64,000 bases of DNA from Ruania alkalisoli (GTDB lineage Bacteria; Actinomycetota; Actinomycetes; Actinomycetales; Beutenbergiaceae), in assembly GCF_014960965.1 (NCBI RefSeq), contig NZ_CP063169.1, positions 4,187,581 to 4,251,580 on the forward strand, read 5' to 3'. The stretch's first letter is position 1. Every line of letters begins with the position of its first letter. Positions 27,873 through 38,303 of the stretch are shown one piece after another. The notes under the pieces were generated by a model. It did not search any database, was not told where the DNA came from, and was given only the letters and a program-made list of their open reading frames with translations. The translations under genes and the position numbers were made by a program.

Positions 27873-28304
27873 GTGACGATGACGACCATCTGGGATATCG
27901 ACCCCGATCCCAGCCGCATCAGCGAGCTGACTGCGGAGGAGTGTTGGCACCTCCTCGCCGACGCCCGGTTCGGACGACTGGCGTATCGCCTCGCCGATGA
28001 AGTGAATATCGTGCCGATCAACATCGGCGTGGACGGGCATCGCCTGGTGTTCCGCACGGCCGAGGGCAGCAAACTGCTGGGCATTCACATGAGCGAGAAG
28101 GTCGCTTTCGAGATCGACGATGTCGGCATCGAGACGGCCACGAGCGTCGTGGCACGCGGGACGACGCGGGTGCTGAGCGGCGACGATGAGGCGCGTGCCG
28201 AGACAGTACTCCCCTCACCCTGGACCGAAGGGTGGAAGGGCACGGTCGTGGGGATCGAGGTCGCTGAGGTGACCGGTCGGCGGTTTCAACTTCGGCGCCG
28301 ATAG
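27873..28304 (+). CDS. Pyridoxamine 5'-phosphate oxidase-like flavin-binding protein
   Basis: 143 residues of the split-barrel flavin-binding family (Pyridox_ox_2-like): ECWHLLADARFGRLAYRLAD, a central VPINIGVDGHRLVFRTAEGS strand pair and the closing motif VTGRRF. Actinobacterial members bind FMN or F420 and are often linked to stress, but no function is established here. GGAGGTGAG precedes the ATG by 7 nt. It stands alone between the GH32 gene and a convergent LysR gene. A 20-nt block of its 3' end recurs in the relic at 47728-47775. Confidence 0.85.
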   Translation: MTMTTIWDIDPDPSRISELTAEECWHLLADARFGRLAYRLADEVNIVPINIGVDGHRLVFRTAEGSKLLGIHMSEKVAFEIDDVGIETATSVVARGTTRVLSGDDEARAETVLPSPWTEGWKGTVVGIEVAEVTGRRFQLRRR

Positions 28305-28375
28305 CACGTCGGTTCAGCCCTCAGCTGCTGGCTCTGGGACTCCCTGGCGTGCCGGGCCGGACTCGCTGCGACCGA

Positions 28376-29302
28376 TCAGTCGGAAGGCGACACTGACGAT
28401 CGGCCGCCGCAAAGTTGCTCGGCCGCATAGCTCACGAACAGGTCCGCCGAAGCGTTCCTCAGGTGTGGGCTGCGGCACATCGAGGTAGGCAGCGTGAGTT
28501 CCGGTTCCACTAGTGGGCGATATACGACCCCAGGGATCGTCAGGGTCGCCACGGCGGCAGGAATCACCGCCACCCCGTACCCGGCGCCCACCAGGCCGAT
28601 CTGGTCAACATAGCCGGCCCCCTCAACCTGGAACCCCGCGTCCTGAGCGTGCGGGGTGAAGCCCACCGCAGCACAGGCAGCGATCGTCGCGTCGTGCAGA
28701 TCCGGAGCACTGCGCCGGACCAGCATGAGGAACGTTTCCTCCCGCAGGTCGGACATTCGGAGCGCTGGCAACTGTGCAAGCCGGTGCCGCTCGGCCACGA
28801 CCACCACGAACCTGTCGTCGTACAGTTTCGTCCACCGCAATGTGTGCGGCGAGAACTGCGAGAAAGTCACGCCCACATCCAGACGTTGCTCGGCCACCTG
28901 GTCGAGGATCGCCGGGGTGATCTCGCGGTGCAGGGTGACGTCGACATTCGGATGAGCCGATCGGAATTTCCCGACCACGTCCGGTACCGCACTGAACATC
29001 AGTGACGGCGCAATTCCCACCTTCACCTGACCGACGTGACCACTGCGGGCCTGCTCGGCCACACCCTCGATCTCGCTGAGCTCCTCTAGAACCCGTCGGC
29101 TCCGCACAAGCAGCCGTTCTCCGGCGGGCGTCACCTCGATCGGATGCATGCTTCGATCGATGAGCACGGTGCCGACGTCCTGCTCGAGCCGCCGGATCTG
29201 CTGGCTCAGCGCCGGCTGCGAGATGAACAGCACCTCGGCAGCGCGGCGGAAGCTCCGTTCCCTCGCCAGCACCACGAAGTACTCGAGCCGGCGCGTCTCC
29301 AT
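28376..29302 (-). CDS. LysR-family regulator of the hydantoinase/peptide-import operon
   Basis: 308 residues. METRRLEYFVVLARERSFRR and SQPALSQQIRRLE form the winged helix-turn-helix, followed by a typical effector domain (GQVKVGIAPSLMFS). It lies 12 nt after the last ABC ATPase gene on the same strand and so is probably the distal gene of the hyuA-hyuB-importer operon. A likely target is the AT-rich palindrome at 38304-38319, upstream of that operon. Confidence 0.9.
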   Translation of the reverse strand: METRRLEYFVVLARERSFRRAAEVLFISQPALSQQIRRLEQDVGTVLIDRSMHPIEVTPAGERLLVRSRRVLEELSEIEGVAEQARSGHVGQVKVGIAPSLMFSAVPDVVGKFRSAHPNVDVTLHREITPAILDQVAEQRLDVGVTFSQFSPHTLRWTKLYDDRFVVVVAERHRLAQLPALRMSDLREETFLMLVRRSAPDLHDATIAACAAVGFTPHAQDAGFQVEGAGYVDQIGLVGAGYGVAVIPAAVATLTIPGVVYRPLVEPELTLPTSMCRSPHLRNASADLFVSYAAEQLCGGRSSVSPSD

Positions 29303-29314
29303 GGGGTGAGCAGT

Positions 29315-31006
29315 CTAGCCGCGAGCAAGCAACAAGCGCTCAGCGCGCCGCGCACGCTGACGCTGCGGGTCCGGCACCGGCACCGCATCGACAAGCCGGC
29401 GGGTGTACGCAGCAGACGGAGCGCGCAGCACCTCGTTCGTCGCCCCCTGCTCGACGATCTGGCCCTGGTGCAGCACCACCACTCGATCGGCGATCTGCTC
29501 GACGACCGCTAGATCATGGCTGATGAACAGGCACGAGAAGCCCATCGACGCCTGGATCTCCAGCAACAGCTCCAGCACGGAGGCCTGCACCGAGACGTCG
29601 AGCGCCGACGTCGGCTCGTCGGCCACCATGAACCGGGGACTGGTAGCGATCGCGCGTGCGATACCGACCCGCTGACGCTGCCCACCGGAGAGCTGATGCG
29701 GATACCGGTCGGTCCAGGAACCGGGCAGCCGGACGCGTTCGAGCAACTCGGCGGCACGCTCGCGCAGCACGGAGCGGCGGCGTTCGATCCCGCTCCAGCG
29801 CAACGGGTCGGTGACGCTCCAGCCGATCGGGATCCGGGGGTTGAGCGAGGAGCCTGGGTCCTGGAAGACCATGGATGTGGTGCGCCGGACTTCGCGTAGC
29901 TCTGCCCGCGACGCTGTGGCAAGGTCCGTACCCATCACGTCGACGGTGCCAGATCGGACCCGCTGCAGGCCGAGCGCGACTCGGCCGAGGGTTGACTTGC
30001 CGGAGCCGGACTCCCCGACGAGCCCGACGATCTCCCCGTGCTCGACGCGCAGGTCGACATCGCCAACTGCGACCACCGGTGGACGGCGCCACCCCTGACG
30101 GAACTCGACCCGCGCACCGGACAGGGCAAGCACGGGCCCATGGGGGGCGCCCTGGGCGCCTACGGCCTCCGGCTCCAGCTCGGTCTCCTCGTCCGGTGAC
30201 GGGACGCCATCGTGATCGGTACGCCCGGGGACGGCGGCAAGCAGCTCGCGGGTGTACTCCTGCCCCGGTGACTCGAACAGCCGGTGCACCGGCTGCGACT
30301 CCACCACACGGCCGTGCTGCATCACGACCACCTGGTCGGCGACATCTGCCACCACGCCCATGTCGTGCGTGATGAGCACGACCGCCATCCCGAGCCGGTC
30401 ACGCAGCTCCAGGAGCAGGTCCAGGATCCCCGCTTGCACAGTGACGTCGAGGGCGGTGGTCGGTTCGTCGGCGATGAGCAGCCTCGGCTCGGCAGCGATC
30501 GCCATCGCGATCATCACCCGCTGTCGCTGCCCACCGGAGAGCTGGTGCGGATAGCGGGCCAGCATCCGCTCCGGGTCCGGCAGGTGCACCAGCCCCAGGA
30601 GTTCGACGGCCCGCGCGTCAACCTCGGTGCGCGTGAGCGTGCTGTGCGCCAGGATCGCCTCGGTGAGCGCGGCGCCGACAGAATGGACCGGGTTGAGGGC
30701 CGTCATCGGCTCCTGGAAGATCATCCCGATGGAACCGCCACGGATCGCACGCAGCCGTCCGGGCGGCGCCGCTAGCAGGTCCTCCCCGTCGAAGACGATC
30801 GACCCAGTGCGCCGAGCGTTGCCCGGGAGCAGGTCGAGCACGGACATCGCCGTGACGGATTTGCCCGACCCGGACTCGCCGACGACCGCCACCACCTCAG
30901 CCTCACCGACGTGGAGATCGACATCGTGGGTCACCTGGACCCGTCCGGGGGGTCCGTCGAAGTCGACGCTGAGGCCGTCGATCCGTAGCAATGGTTCGCT
31001 CCTCAT
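29315..31006 (-). CDS. Fused dipeptide-type ABC ATPase (two NBDs, DppD-DppF type)
   Basis: 563 residues with two complete nucleotide-binding domains. The first has GESGSGKS at 43-50, LSGGQRQRV and [13 protein letters not shown]; the second repeats [19 protein letters not shown] and [11 protein letters not shown]. It energises the DppB/DppC-like permeases. The start is the ATG at 31006 in a 4-nt ATGA overlap with the DppC-like gene; the frame stays open far upstream, but that part is out-of-frame shadow of the permease. Fusion of the two ATPases in one chain is common in actinobacteria. Confidence 0.94.
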   Translation of the reverse strand: MRSEPLLRIDGLSVDFDGPPGRVQVTHDVDLHVGEAEVVAVVGESGSGKSVTAMSVLDLLPGNARRTGSIVFDGEDLLAAPPGRLRAIRGGSIGMIFQEPMTALNPVHSVGAALTEAILAHSTLTRTEVDARAVELLGLVHLPDPERMLARYPHQLSGGQRQRVMIAMAIAAEPRLLIADEPTTALDVTVQAGILDLLLELRDRLGMAVVLITHDMGVVADVADQVVVMQHGRVVESQPVHRLFESPGQEYTRELLAAVPGRTDHDGVPSPDEETELEPEAVGAQGAPHGPVLALSGARVEFRQGWRRPPVVAVGDVDLRVEHGEIVGLVGESGSGKSTLGRVALGLQRVRSGTVDVMGTDLATASRAELREVRRTTSMVFQDPGSSLNPRIPIGWSVTDPLRWSGIERRRSVLRERAAELLERVRLPGSWTDRYPHQLSGGQRQRVGIARAIATSPRFMVADEPTSALDVSVQASVLELLLEIQASMGFSCLFISHDLAVVEQIADRVVVLHQGQIVEQGATNEVLRAPSAAYTRRLVDAVPVPDPQRQRARRAERLLLARG

Positions 31007-31845
31007 CGATGCCTCCGCCTGGGGTCGAGCAGGTCCCGGAGTGCGGCGCCCATCAGTCCGAAGCACAGGACGGTGACCACCACGGCCGCGCTCGAGACGA
31101 TGAGCAGCCACGGATCGGACTGCATGAATCGTTGTCCGGCCGCGACCATCGAACCCCAGGAGGGCTGAGGCGCGGGAATGCCAAGACCGAGGTAGCTCAG
31201 TCCGGACTCCAGCAGGATGGCGTTGGCCAGCGTCACCGGGAACTGGGCGAGGATCGGCCCGCTGATGTTGGGAAGAATCACCCGAAGCAGGATGACGGGC
31301 GTAGGGGCGCAGAACGTGCGCGCCGCCTCCACGTACTCGGCGGATCTGACGCTGAGCGTCTGCCCGTAGCTGAGCCGCGCGAACGCGGGCGCGAACAGGA
31401 TGCCCATGATCACCACGAGTGTCCATGAGCTGGCCCCGTGGATGGTCACGAACAGCAGGGCGAGCACTACCGGCGGGAAGGCCAGCACCACCTCGGTGCC
31501 GCGCATCGTGAGTGCTTCTGCCCATCTGCCGAGGTATCCGCCGCACAAGCCGACCAGCACACCTCCCGTCATCGCGATCGCGGTGGCTCCTACGGCGACG
31601 AGCAGCTCGGCGCGGGCTCCGTGCAGGATCCTGGAAAGGGTGTCCCGGCCGAACTCGTCCGTGCCGAGCAAATGTCCGTCCGCACCCAGCGGCTGCAGCC
31701 GGTTGGGGATGTCCTGGCTGAGCGGGTCGTACGGGGCGATCCACGGGGCGAGCACGGCGGCGATCACGAGCAGGAGGACGACCACCGTCGCGGCAAGGCC
31801 GAGCGGATCGATCCGTGCTGCTTTGCGCTGGGTCGTGGTCGTCAT
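31003..31845 (-). CDS. Dipeptide/oligopeptide ABC permease, DppC type
   Basis: 280 residues with an N-terminal membrane helix, then the LLGTDEFGRDTLSRILHGAR motif that marks DppC/OppC proteins, further helices and the VEAARTF docking loop. It overlaps the DppB-like gene and the ATPase gene by 4 nt each. It forms the channel with the DppB homologue; substrates are probably small peptides or cyclic amides such as hydantoins, by context. Confidence 0.94.
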   Translation of the reverse strand: MTTTTQRKAARIDPLGLAATVVVLLLVIAAVLAPWIAPYDPLSQDIPNRLQPLGADGHLLGTDEFGRDTLSRILHGARAELLVAVGATAIAMTGGVLVGLCGGYLGRWAEALTMRGTEVVLAFPPVVLALLFVTIHGASSWTLVVIMGILFAPAFARLSYGQTLSVRSAEYVEAARTFCAPTPVILLRVILPNISGPILAQFPVTLANAILLESGLSYLGLGIPAPQPSWGSMVAAGQRFMQSDPWLLIVSSAAVVVTVLCFGLMGAALRDLLDPRRRHR

Positions 31846-32783
31846 GACAGCCGCACTCTCGGGTCGAGCAGCCCGTAGCAGATCTCGACCAGCATGTTGA
31901 TCAGGACGAAGAGCACCGACACCACGATGACGACCCCTTGCACGACCGGATAATCGCGGCTGGTCACGCCGTCCACCAGTAACGAACTCAAGCCTGGGTA
32001 GTTGAATACTCGCTCAATGATCACGGACGAGCCGAGGAAGGTTCCTACCTCGAGCCCTACCACCGTGATCACCGGCATCAGCGAGTTGCGCAGCACGTGG
32101 CGCCGGAACACAGTCCGCGGAGCCACTCCCAGCGCCACCGCCGTGCGGACCCAGTCCCGGTCGAGCGTCTCGGCGACGGACGCCCGAGTCATCCGCGCCA
32201 CGATGGCACCGAAGGCGGCCGAGAGCGTCAGGACCGGGAGGAGGAGGCTCTGCAGGTGCCGGGCCGGCTGCGACCACTCGGCGAACCCGCCGGCGGGCAG
32301 CACCCGCAGCGTGACGGCGAACACCAGCACGAGCAGTGCACCCAGCACGTAGACCGGTACGGCGAGCGCCAGGCTCGTTCCCAGCGACATCAGTACATCG
32401 ACTCCACGGCGGCGGGCTGCGAGGGCACCCAGGGGAAGACCGATTCCTACCGACAGCAGGCCACCCCAGCCGATGAGCTCCAAGGTCGCCGGAAGGCGCT
32501 GCAGGATCGAGCCGAGCACAGGCTGACCGTTGACGAAGGACGTACCCAGGTCTCCCTGGAGGAACCCTGCGAGGTAGTCGCCGTACTGCACGTGCAAGGG
32601 ACGGTCCAGGCCGAGCTCCCTCCGGATTCGCTCGATGCCTTCAGTGGTGGTCCCGGTATCGCCCCCGGCCAGCTGGTAGGCAGGGTCACCTGGCACCGCA
32701 TGGATGGCGAGGAAGATGACCGTGAGCACCACGAAGACCAGGGCGATACCGGTGCCGAGGCGGCGAAGGACGAACGAGAGCAC
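31842..32783 (-). CDS. Dipeptide/oligopeptide ABC permease, DppB type
   Basis: 313 residues. FVLRRLGTGIALVFVVLTVI and HAVPGDPA are classic DppB starts, six membrane segments follow, and the docking loop reads LDRDWVRTAVALGVAPR. The start lies 15 nt after the binding-protein stop. It pairs with the DppC-like permease in the hydantoinase operon. Confidence 0.94.
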   Translation of the reverse strand: MLSFVLRRLGTGIALVFVVLTVIFLAIHAVPGDPAYQLAGGDTGTTTEGIERIRRELGLDRPLHVQYGDYLAGFLQGDLGTSFVNGQPVLGSILQRLPATLELIGWGGLLSVGIGLPLGALAARRRGVDVLMSLGTSLALAVPVYVLGALLVLVFAVTLRVLPAGGFAEWSQPARHLQSLLLPVLTLSAAFGAIVARMTRASVAETLDRDWVRTAVALGVAPRTVFRRHVLRNSLMPVITVVGLEVGTFLGSSVIIERVFNYPGLSSLLVDGVTSRDYPVVQGVVIVVSVLFVLINMLVEICYGLLDPRVRLS

Positions 32784-32798
32784 AGGGACTGCTCCTCC

Positions 32799-34376
32799 CT
32801 ACTCGGTCGCCATGGTCACGTCGACGAAGTTGTTCACCGAGTACGGCTGGGCGAATCCCGGCATCACGGTGAAGCCCTGGACGTTCTCACTGAGTGCGTA
32901 CGACTGCATGCGCTGGTTCAGCGAGGCGAACGGGACGTCGTCGGCAATGATGGCGTACGCCCGGGCGAGCGCGTCGTCCTTCTCCTCCGCACTGGTGGCT
33001 GCCAGCGCGTCCGCGAGTGCCTGGTCGAGCTCATCGTTCTGATATCCGAACGACGTGTTCGCGGCGGGCGGCGGCTGCACCAGGACGGGCAGCCATGCGG
33101 CCGGATCCTGCACATTGCCGATGTTGCCTTGCACGATCAGGTCGTAGTTGCCTGCCACCGCTTCTTCGGTGAACGTCGCCCAGTCGGGGCTGGTGAACTC
33201 CACATTGAAGCCGACTGCCTCGAGGTCGGACTGTACGGACAGCCCGAGGTCCTGCAGGAACACGTAGGTGGAGTTCGACAACAGGTGCACCGTCAGTTCG
33301 CCCTCGTCGTACCCGGCCTCAGCGAGGAGTTCGCGTGCACGGTCAGGGTCATCGGACCAGAGGTTCTCGCCGGCCCTGCCAGTGCCTGGAACACCGTAGA
33401 GCGGCTCACCATGTCCGAAAAAGCCCGCCTCCACGGAGTTGTCACGGTTGACGGCGTAGGCAACCGCCTGCCGCAGCAACGGGTCGCTGAACGGACCGTC
33501 CTGCACGTTGAACAGCACCGACTGGAACACCCCGACGGCGCCGTCCAGCTGATAACCCTCTGTGGAGCTGATCTGCTCGTAGCTCTCCCACGGCACGTAG
33601 TCGATGAAGTCGAGATCGCCGCTGAGCAGAGCGTTCACCCGCGCCGTCGCGTCGGGGTAGAAGGTGACGTCCACCTGATCCAGGTCGACGGCTGCAGCGT
33701 CGTCGTAGCCGTCGTACTTCGTCAGGGTCAGGCCGACGCCCTCGTCCCAGCTCTCGAGCTGGAACGGTCCGGCGCCGATGGTGGCCTCGGCGTCCGCCTG
33801 GTACGCCTCGGCGGGGGCGATGAATGCGCTCGGGTCGGCGAGGTATTCAAGGAACGAGGAGTTCGGGGAGGAGAGGTGGACGGTTGCCAGCCGGTCGCCG
33901 TCGGAATCGACGGACTCGACGTACTGCATACCGGCATAACTGCGGGCGGAGTTCGCCGGGTCGGCGTAGTGCAGCAGGGCCGTCTGGACGTTGTCCGCGG
34001 TGATCGGTGTGCCGTCCTGGAACGTGAGGTCCGGGCGGAGGGCGATCTCATAGGTGACCGGGTCGACTTCCTGCACGGACTCGGCGAGGGCGGGGATGAC
34101 GTCGCCGTCGGGCCCGTACATCATCACGCCGCGGTGCACGAGCCCGTACAGCTGGTAGGACACGGTGCTGGCGGTGCCCCCGGTGGTGCTCATCGGCGGC
34201 GGTTCGGAGGAGAAGCCGAACCGGATGCTCTGCTCGGCGGCGACCGGGGAGGTGCCGCCGTCGTCTGCGGTGTCTGTCCCGCAGGCGGTGAGGGTGAGGC
34301 ACGCGGCGGCTGCGGTCGCTAGCGCAGTTCGCAGCGCGCGCCTCCGGCGTGACTGGTTCGATACGGTACTGATCAT
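32799..34376 (-). CDS. Family-5 peptide/amide-binding lipoprotein (DppA type)
   Basis: 525 residues. The lipoprotein signal has RRRRALRTAL and lipobox LTAC with Cys32; the mature protein is a family-5 solute-binding protein (QSIRFGFSSEPPPM, VTYEIALRPDLTFQDGTPI, DDPDRARELLAEAGYDEGEL). I use the ATG at 34376, preceded by GAGGAAGGA; the longer open frame upstream has no signal-peptide logic. It follows hyuB by 53 nt. Family-5 proteins bind di- and oligopeptides, and also non-peptide ligands; here a hydantoin, 5-oxoproline or related amide is plausible. Confidence 0.93.
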   Translation of the reverse strand: MISTVSNQSRRRRALRTALATAAAACLTLTACGTDTADDGGTSPVAAEQSIRFGFSSEPPPMSTTGGTASTVSYQLYGLVHRGVMMYGPDGDVIPALAESVQEVDPVTYEIALRPDLTFQDGTPITADNVQTALLHYADPANSARSYAGMQYVESVDSDGDRLATVHLSSPNSSFLEYLADPSAFIAPAEAYQADAEATIGAGPFQLESWDEGVGLTLTKYDGYDDAAAVDLDQVDVTFYPDATARVNALLSGDLDFIDYVPWESYEQISSTEGYQLDGAVGVFQSVLFNVQDGPFSDPLLRQAVAYAVNRDNSVEAGFFGHGEPLYGVPGTGRAGENLWSDDPDRARELLAEAGYDEGELTVHLLSNSTYVFLQDLGLSVQSDLEAVGFNVEFTSPDWATFTEEAVAGNYDLIVQGNIGNVQDPAAWLPVLVQPPPAANTSFGYQNDELDQALADALAATSAEEKDDALARAYAIIADDVPFASLNQRMQSYALSENVQGFTVMPGFAQPYSVNNFVDVTMATE

Positions 34377-34429
34377 TTCTCTGGTCCTTCCTCGTCGACG
34401 GTCCCAGGTGGGGTCTCCCCCAGTGGTGG

Positions 34430-36133
34430 TCATGTGCAGGCGTGGTGAGAAGGCGGAGCCTCCCCGGGCCCGGCTGGGTCTGGATCGGCAGCCGGGCCGT
34501 ATGCTGCCCGCGCTCTCTCGATGGAGAGCCGCTGCTCGCGGATATCGGTGGCCACATCGTCGGCGGAGCGGGCACCAGGCTCGCCATATCCTCCCCCGCC
34601 AGCCGTGAACATGCTGGCTGCGTCGCCGCGGGCGAGGACGGTCCCGACGGTGTCGACGGCGTGGCCGTTGATCTCGATCCGCGACGGAGCTCCGGCGCCG
34701 CCTCCGAACAGACCCCATGGTGCGGACCGAATACGGCTGGTCTCCAGCTCGCTGCGGCAGTCGTCGTGATCTGCCCGAATCTGCCGGTGGATGCCCTGTC
34801 CACCACGATGCTGGCCCACTCCACCCGAGTCCTCGACGAGCTCGTACCGGGTGACCGTGAGGGGGTACTCCGCTTCCAGGCTCTCCACCGGCAGGTTCGA
34901 GGTGTTGGTGATATGCGCCTGGACCCCGTCAAGCCCGTCACCGCCGCAGCCGGCACCCAGGCCGCCGCCGATGCTCTCGCCATAGACGTAGAACGTCCCG
35001 GTGCGGGGGTCCACTCCGGAGAACACCATGCTGGCCACGGCACCGTTGCAGGCGGCGATGACCCGATCAGGCAACACGTTCGCGAGCGCTCCGTGCACCA
35101 GGTCGACGACCCGCTGGCAGGTCATCGTCCGGACGTTGACGGCGGCCGGTGACACGCAGTTGAGGATAGAACCGCGTGGCGCGTCGACCGTGATGGGCCG
35201 GTACAGGCCGGAGTTGGACGGGATGTCCGGCCCGACGAGCGTCTTGATCGCGTAGTACACGGATGCCTCGAGTGCGGTCTTGACCACGTTGAAGCCGGCT
35301 CGCACCTGCGCGGGCGCATCGAAGTCCAGCCGGATCTCGTCGTCGGTGACGGCGATCTCCACGCTCATCTGGTGGGTCTCCGGCAGACCGGTGTAGTCGA
35401 AGGTGTCCGCGAACCGGTAGGTGCCGTCGGGGATGCTACGGATCCCGGCCCTGATCTTGCGCTCGGTATAGTCCAGGAGCTTGGTCCCGGCTGCGGCGAC
35501 CGTCTCCGCTCCGTACTTCCCGCAGATCTCCCGGTACCGTTCCACGGCGAGGCGGTTCGAGGCCACCTGTGCGTTGAAGTCCGCGATCCGCTCCGCCGGG
35601 ACCTGCATGTTCGTCAGGATGAACCGCAGCACGTCGGGTTCGTATTCACCTTCCCAGACGAACCGGATCGGCGGGATCCGTAGGCCTTCTTCGAAGATGT
35701 GGTGGTGGCGACGATCGGCGAAGTCGGAGTGGTGGGCGAGATTGGTGGCCCACGTCCGGAGCTGTCCGTCGACGAAGATCGGGGTGACCAGGACGATGTC
35801 GTGCAGGTGGGTACCCCCACCCTCGTACGGGTCGTTCCCGAGGAAGGCATCGCCGTCGCGGATCTCCTCCAGGGGGTACTGCGCCATGACGCCGTGCACG
35901 ATGCCGACCAGGGAACCCAGGTGGATCGGGATGTGCTCGGCCTGGGCGAGCGTGTTGCCGTGGGCGTCGAAGAGGGCTGTGGTGCAGTCCCGGCGCTCTT
36001 TGATGTTCGGTGAGTAGGACGTCCGCACGAGCGTTTCCCCCATCTCGTCGCAGAGTGACTCGAGCGCCGACCCGATCACCTCGACCTGGATGGAGCCGAT
36101 CTCGTCGGTCGTGGGTGTGATGGTCTGCGTCAT
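34430..36133 (-). CDS. hyuB: Hydantoinase B/oxoprolinase-family subunit
   Basis: 567 residues matching the HyuB family (Hydantoinase_B): VEVIGSALESLCDEMGETLV, RTSYSPNIKERRDCTTALFD and GDAFLGNDPYEGGGTHLHDI are family hallmarks. With HyuA it would form an ATP-dependent enzyme opening cyclic amides (N-methylhydantoin, 5-oxoproline) or an acetophenone-carboxylase-like enzyme; the substrate cannot be told from sequence. Its start overlaps hyuA by 4 nt. It lies between hyuA and a full Dpp-type importer, which implies import and ring opening of one substrate class. Confidence 0.9.
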   Translation of the reverse strand: MTQTITPTTDEIGSIQVEVIGSALESLCDEMGETLVRTSYSPNIKERRDCTTALFDAHGNTLAQAEHIPIHLGSLVGIVHGVMAQYPLEEIRDGDAFLGNDPYEGGGTHLHDIVLVTPIFVDGQLRTWATNLAHHSDFADRRHHHIFEEGLRIPPIRFVWEGEYEPDVLRFILTNMQVPAERIADFNAQVASNRLAVERYREICGKYGAETVAAAGTKLLDYTERKIRAGIRSIPDGTYRFADTFDYTGLPETHQMSVEIAVTDDEIRLDFDAPAQVRAGFNVVKTALEASVYYAIKTLVGPDIPSNSGLYRPITVDAPRGSILNCVSPAAVNVRTMTCQRVVDLVHGALANVLPDRVIAACNGAVASMVFSGVDPRTGTFYVYGESIGGGLGAGCGGDGLDGVQAHITNTSNLPVESLEAEYPLTVTRYELVEDSGGVGQHRGGQGIHRQIRADHDDCRSELETSRIRSAPWGLFGGGAGAPSRIEINGHAVDTVGTVLARGDAASMFTAGGGGYGEPGARSADDVATDIREQRLSIERARAAYGPAADPDPAGPGEAPPSHHACT

Positions 36134-38217
36134 TGGTCTGCCTCCTCATGATCCGCGCCCGGTTCGGCGACGAGTACCAGCCATGGGTCCACGTGCACGT
36201 CCTGCCCGGGCAGGACCAGGAACGTGGTGTCGTACTGCTCGATCACTGCCGGCCCATGCACCACGTGACCGTGCTGCAGCAACCGCCGGTCGTACAGCGG
36301 GACCGGGCGCCGCTCGTCATATTCGGGGAGGAACACCTCCCGGGTTCCCGCCTGTGCCGCACAGATGGGCACGTCCGTTCGTTCCTGACAGGGGAACTGC
36401 GCCCGTGGCACATCACCGGTCGCCTCGATCCGGACCGTCACGATCTCCACCGGCTGATCGGGGGAGGCGTAGCCATAGCGGGTGTGGTGGGCGTCGTGGA
36501 AGGAGGCAGCCACCGTGCGGCGCCAGGCGTCATCCGCGTCGGTGGCCGGCACTGGGACGGTGAGCTCGTAGTTCTGCCCGACGTACCGCAGGTCCGCTAC
36601 CCATCGGGTGTTCTGCGCTGGGGCAGGGACCCGCTCGCGGTCGAACCAGTCGCGTGCGTCCTGATCCAGGGACCGGAAGGCCTCGGAGATCCAGGTGACA
36701 TTCCGGTGATCCAGCACGGCGATGTGGGTGCGGGAGAAATCCGCGCGGAGCTCGGTCATCAGCATGCCGAGCGCGGAGAGCGCGCCGGGACGCTGCGGGA
36801 TCAGCGTCCGCCGCACACCCAGCTCTGCGGCAAGGCGACCCGAGTGCAAGGGGCCCGCACCGCCGAAGGCGACCAGGGCGTAGTCAGCAGGGTCGTACCC
36901 GCGCTGGACAGAGATGACCCGGATCGCGCGGACCATATTGGCGGTGACCACGCTGATGATTCCCTGAGCGGTCTCCACGGCGGACAGACCGAGCTGGCTC
37001 CCGAGCCGTTCGACCGCGCTGAAGGACCGCGACGCGTCGATCGGCATCGCGCCACCCAGCAGCGTTTCCTGGTTGAGGATGCCGAGCACCACGTTCGCGT
37101 CGGTGACCGTGGGTTCGTCGTTGCCCCGGCCATAGCAGGCCGGGCCAGGATCGGCGCCAGCGCTGCGAGGGCCCACCTTGAGGTGCCCTCCCTCGTCGAT
37201 CCAGGCGATGGACCCGCCGCCGGCGCCGACGGTGTTGATGTCGAGCATCGGTGCCCGCACCGGTCGCCCGTCCAACGTCATTCCGGTAGAGGATGTCGGG
37301 CGGCCCTCCCGCACGAGTGAGACGTCGGAGGACGTGCCGCCCATGTCGAAGGTGATGATGTCGGGGCATCCGGATGTGGCAGCGATCCGGGCCGCCCCCA
37401 CCACACCGGTGCTCGGACCAGACAGAACGGTCCGGACGGGCAGTGCCTCCGCCGTCGGGAATGACATCATCCCGCCGTTGCTCTGCGTGACCTGCGGCAT
37501 GGCGTCGAGACCGTGGTCGGACAGCGACATGCGCAGCCGGCCGAGATAGCCGGACATCACCGGACCGATGAAGGAGTTGATCACCACGGTGGAGAGCCGC
37601 TCGTACTCACGGAACTCGGGAAGCACCTCGTGCGAGGTGGAGACGAAAACGCCGGGGAGCTCCTCGGCGAGGATCGCTTTGACCCGCTGCTCGTGCTGGG
37701 GATGCAGGTAGCTGTACAGGAAGCAGACGGAGACCGCCTCGACACCGGCCAGCCGCAGCTCCCGGGCACGTTGACGCACCTCCTCGTCGTCCAGGGCATC
37801 CTCGACGCTCCCGTCGTGACGGACCCGTTCGGACACCTCCAGGCGGAGATCGCGTGCGGCGAGCGGCGTGGGCTTGCGCGCGGTCAGGTCGTACAACATC
37901 GGGCGGCGCTGCCGGCCAAGCTCGAGCAGGTCCCGGAACCCGGCAGTCGTGATCAGCCCCGTTCGTGCACCCCGTCCTTCGAGCAACGCGTTGGTGGCGA
38001 CCGTGGTGCCGTGAGCAAACTGACCGATGCTGGCGAGATCGGCACCGTTGCCAGATGATCCCCCGTGCAGCGCCTCCTGGACACCAGCCACGACGGCCGT
38101 CCCGGGATCGGCTGGCGTGCTAGACACCTTCACGACCGTCATCTCGTGAGTCTCGTCGTCGTACAGGCACACGTCTGTGAACGTGCCGCCGGTGTCGACT
38201 CCTACGCGCAAAGCCAT
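36130..38217 (-). CDS. hyuA: Hydantoinase A/oxoprolinase-family subunit
   Basis: 695 residues of the HyuA family: the N-terminal ASKHA-like phosphate loop RVGVDTGGTFTDVCLYDD, the central FDMGGTSSDVSLVREGRP and DPGPACYGRG motifs, and a C-terminal Hydantoinase_A domain. It provides the ATP-using subunit for ring opening with HyuB. The ATG at 38217 is preceded by AAGGAAGG and fits the family start; the frame is open 22 codons further upstream without a better site. It is the first gene of a seven-gene operon that runs to the LysR gene. Confidence 0.9.
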   Translation of the reverse strand: MALRVGVDTGGTFTDVCLYDDETHEMTVVKVSSTPADPGTAVVAGVQEALHGGSSGNGADLASIGQFAHGTTVATNALLEGRGARTGLITTAGFRDLLELGRQRRPMLYDLTARKPTPLAARDLRLEVSERVRHDGSVEDALDDEEVRQRARELRLAGVEAVSVCFLYSYLHPQHEQRVKAILAEELPGVFVSTSHEVLPEFREYERLSTVVINSFIGPVMSGYLGRLRMSLSDHGLDAMPQVTQSNGGMMSFPTAEALPVRTVLSGPSTGVVGAARIAATSGCPDIITFDMGGTSSDVSLVREGRPTSSTGMTLDGRPVRAPMLDINTVGAGGGSIAWIDEGGHLKVGPRSAGADPGPACYGRGNDEPTVTDANVVLGILNQETLLGGAMPIDASRSFSAVERLGSQLGLSAVETAQGIISVVTANMVRAIRVISVQRGYDPADYALVAFGGAGPLHSGRLAAELGVRRTLIPQRPGALSALGMLMTELRADFSRTHIAVLDHRNVTWISEAFRSLDQDARDWFDRERVPAPAQNTRWVADLRYVGQNYELTVPVPATDADDAWRRTVAASFHDAHHTRYGYASPDQPVEIVTVRIEATGDVPRAQFPCQERTDVPICAAQAGTREVFLPEYDERRPVPLYDRRLLQHGHVVHGPAVIEQYDTTFLVLPGQDVHVDPWLVLVAEPGADHEEADQ

Positions 38218-38303
38218 GGTGCCTTCCTTGGTACCGAACCTGGGATGGCTCGATTCTGCGCGGCAACGGAGCGAAGCGTCCAATATGACTTAGATCCTTC
38301 TCC

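Noticed and set aside
31007-31744. Upstream extension of the fused ABC ATPase
   Set aside because: The added residues are Arg/Pro/His-rich shadow of the DppC-like permease; the ATG at 31006 with a 4-nt overlap is the natural start.
32097-34322. 741-codon plus-strand frame opposite the DppA/DppB-like genes
   Set aside because: Antisense to two genes with clear family motifs; no independent start signal.
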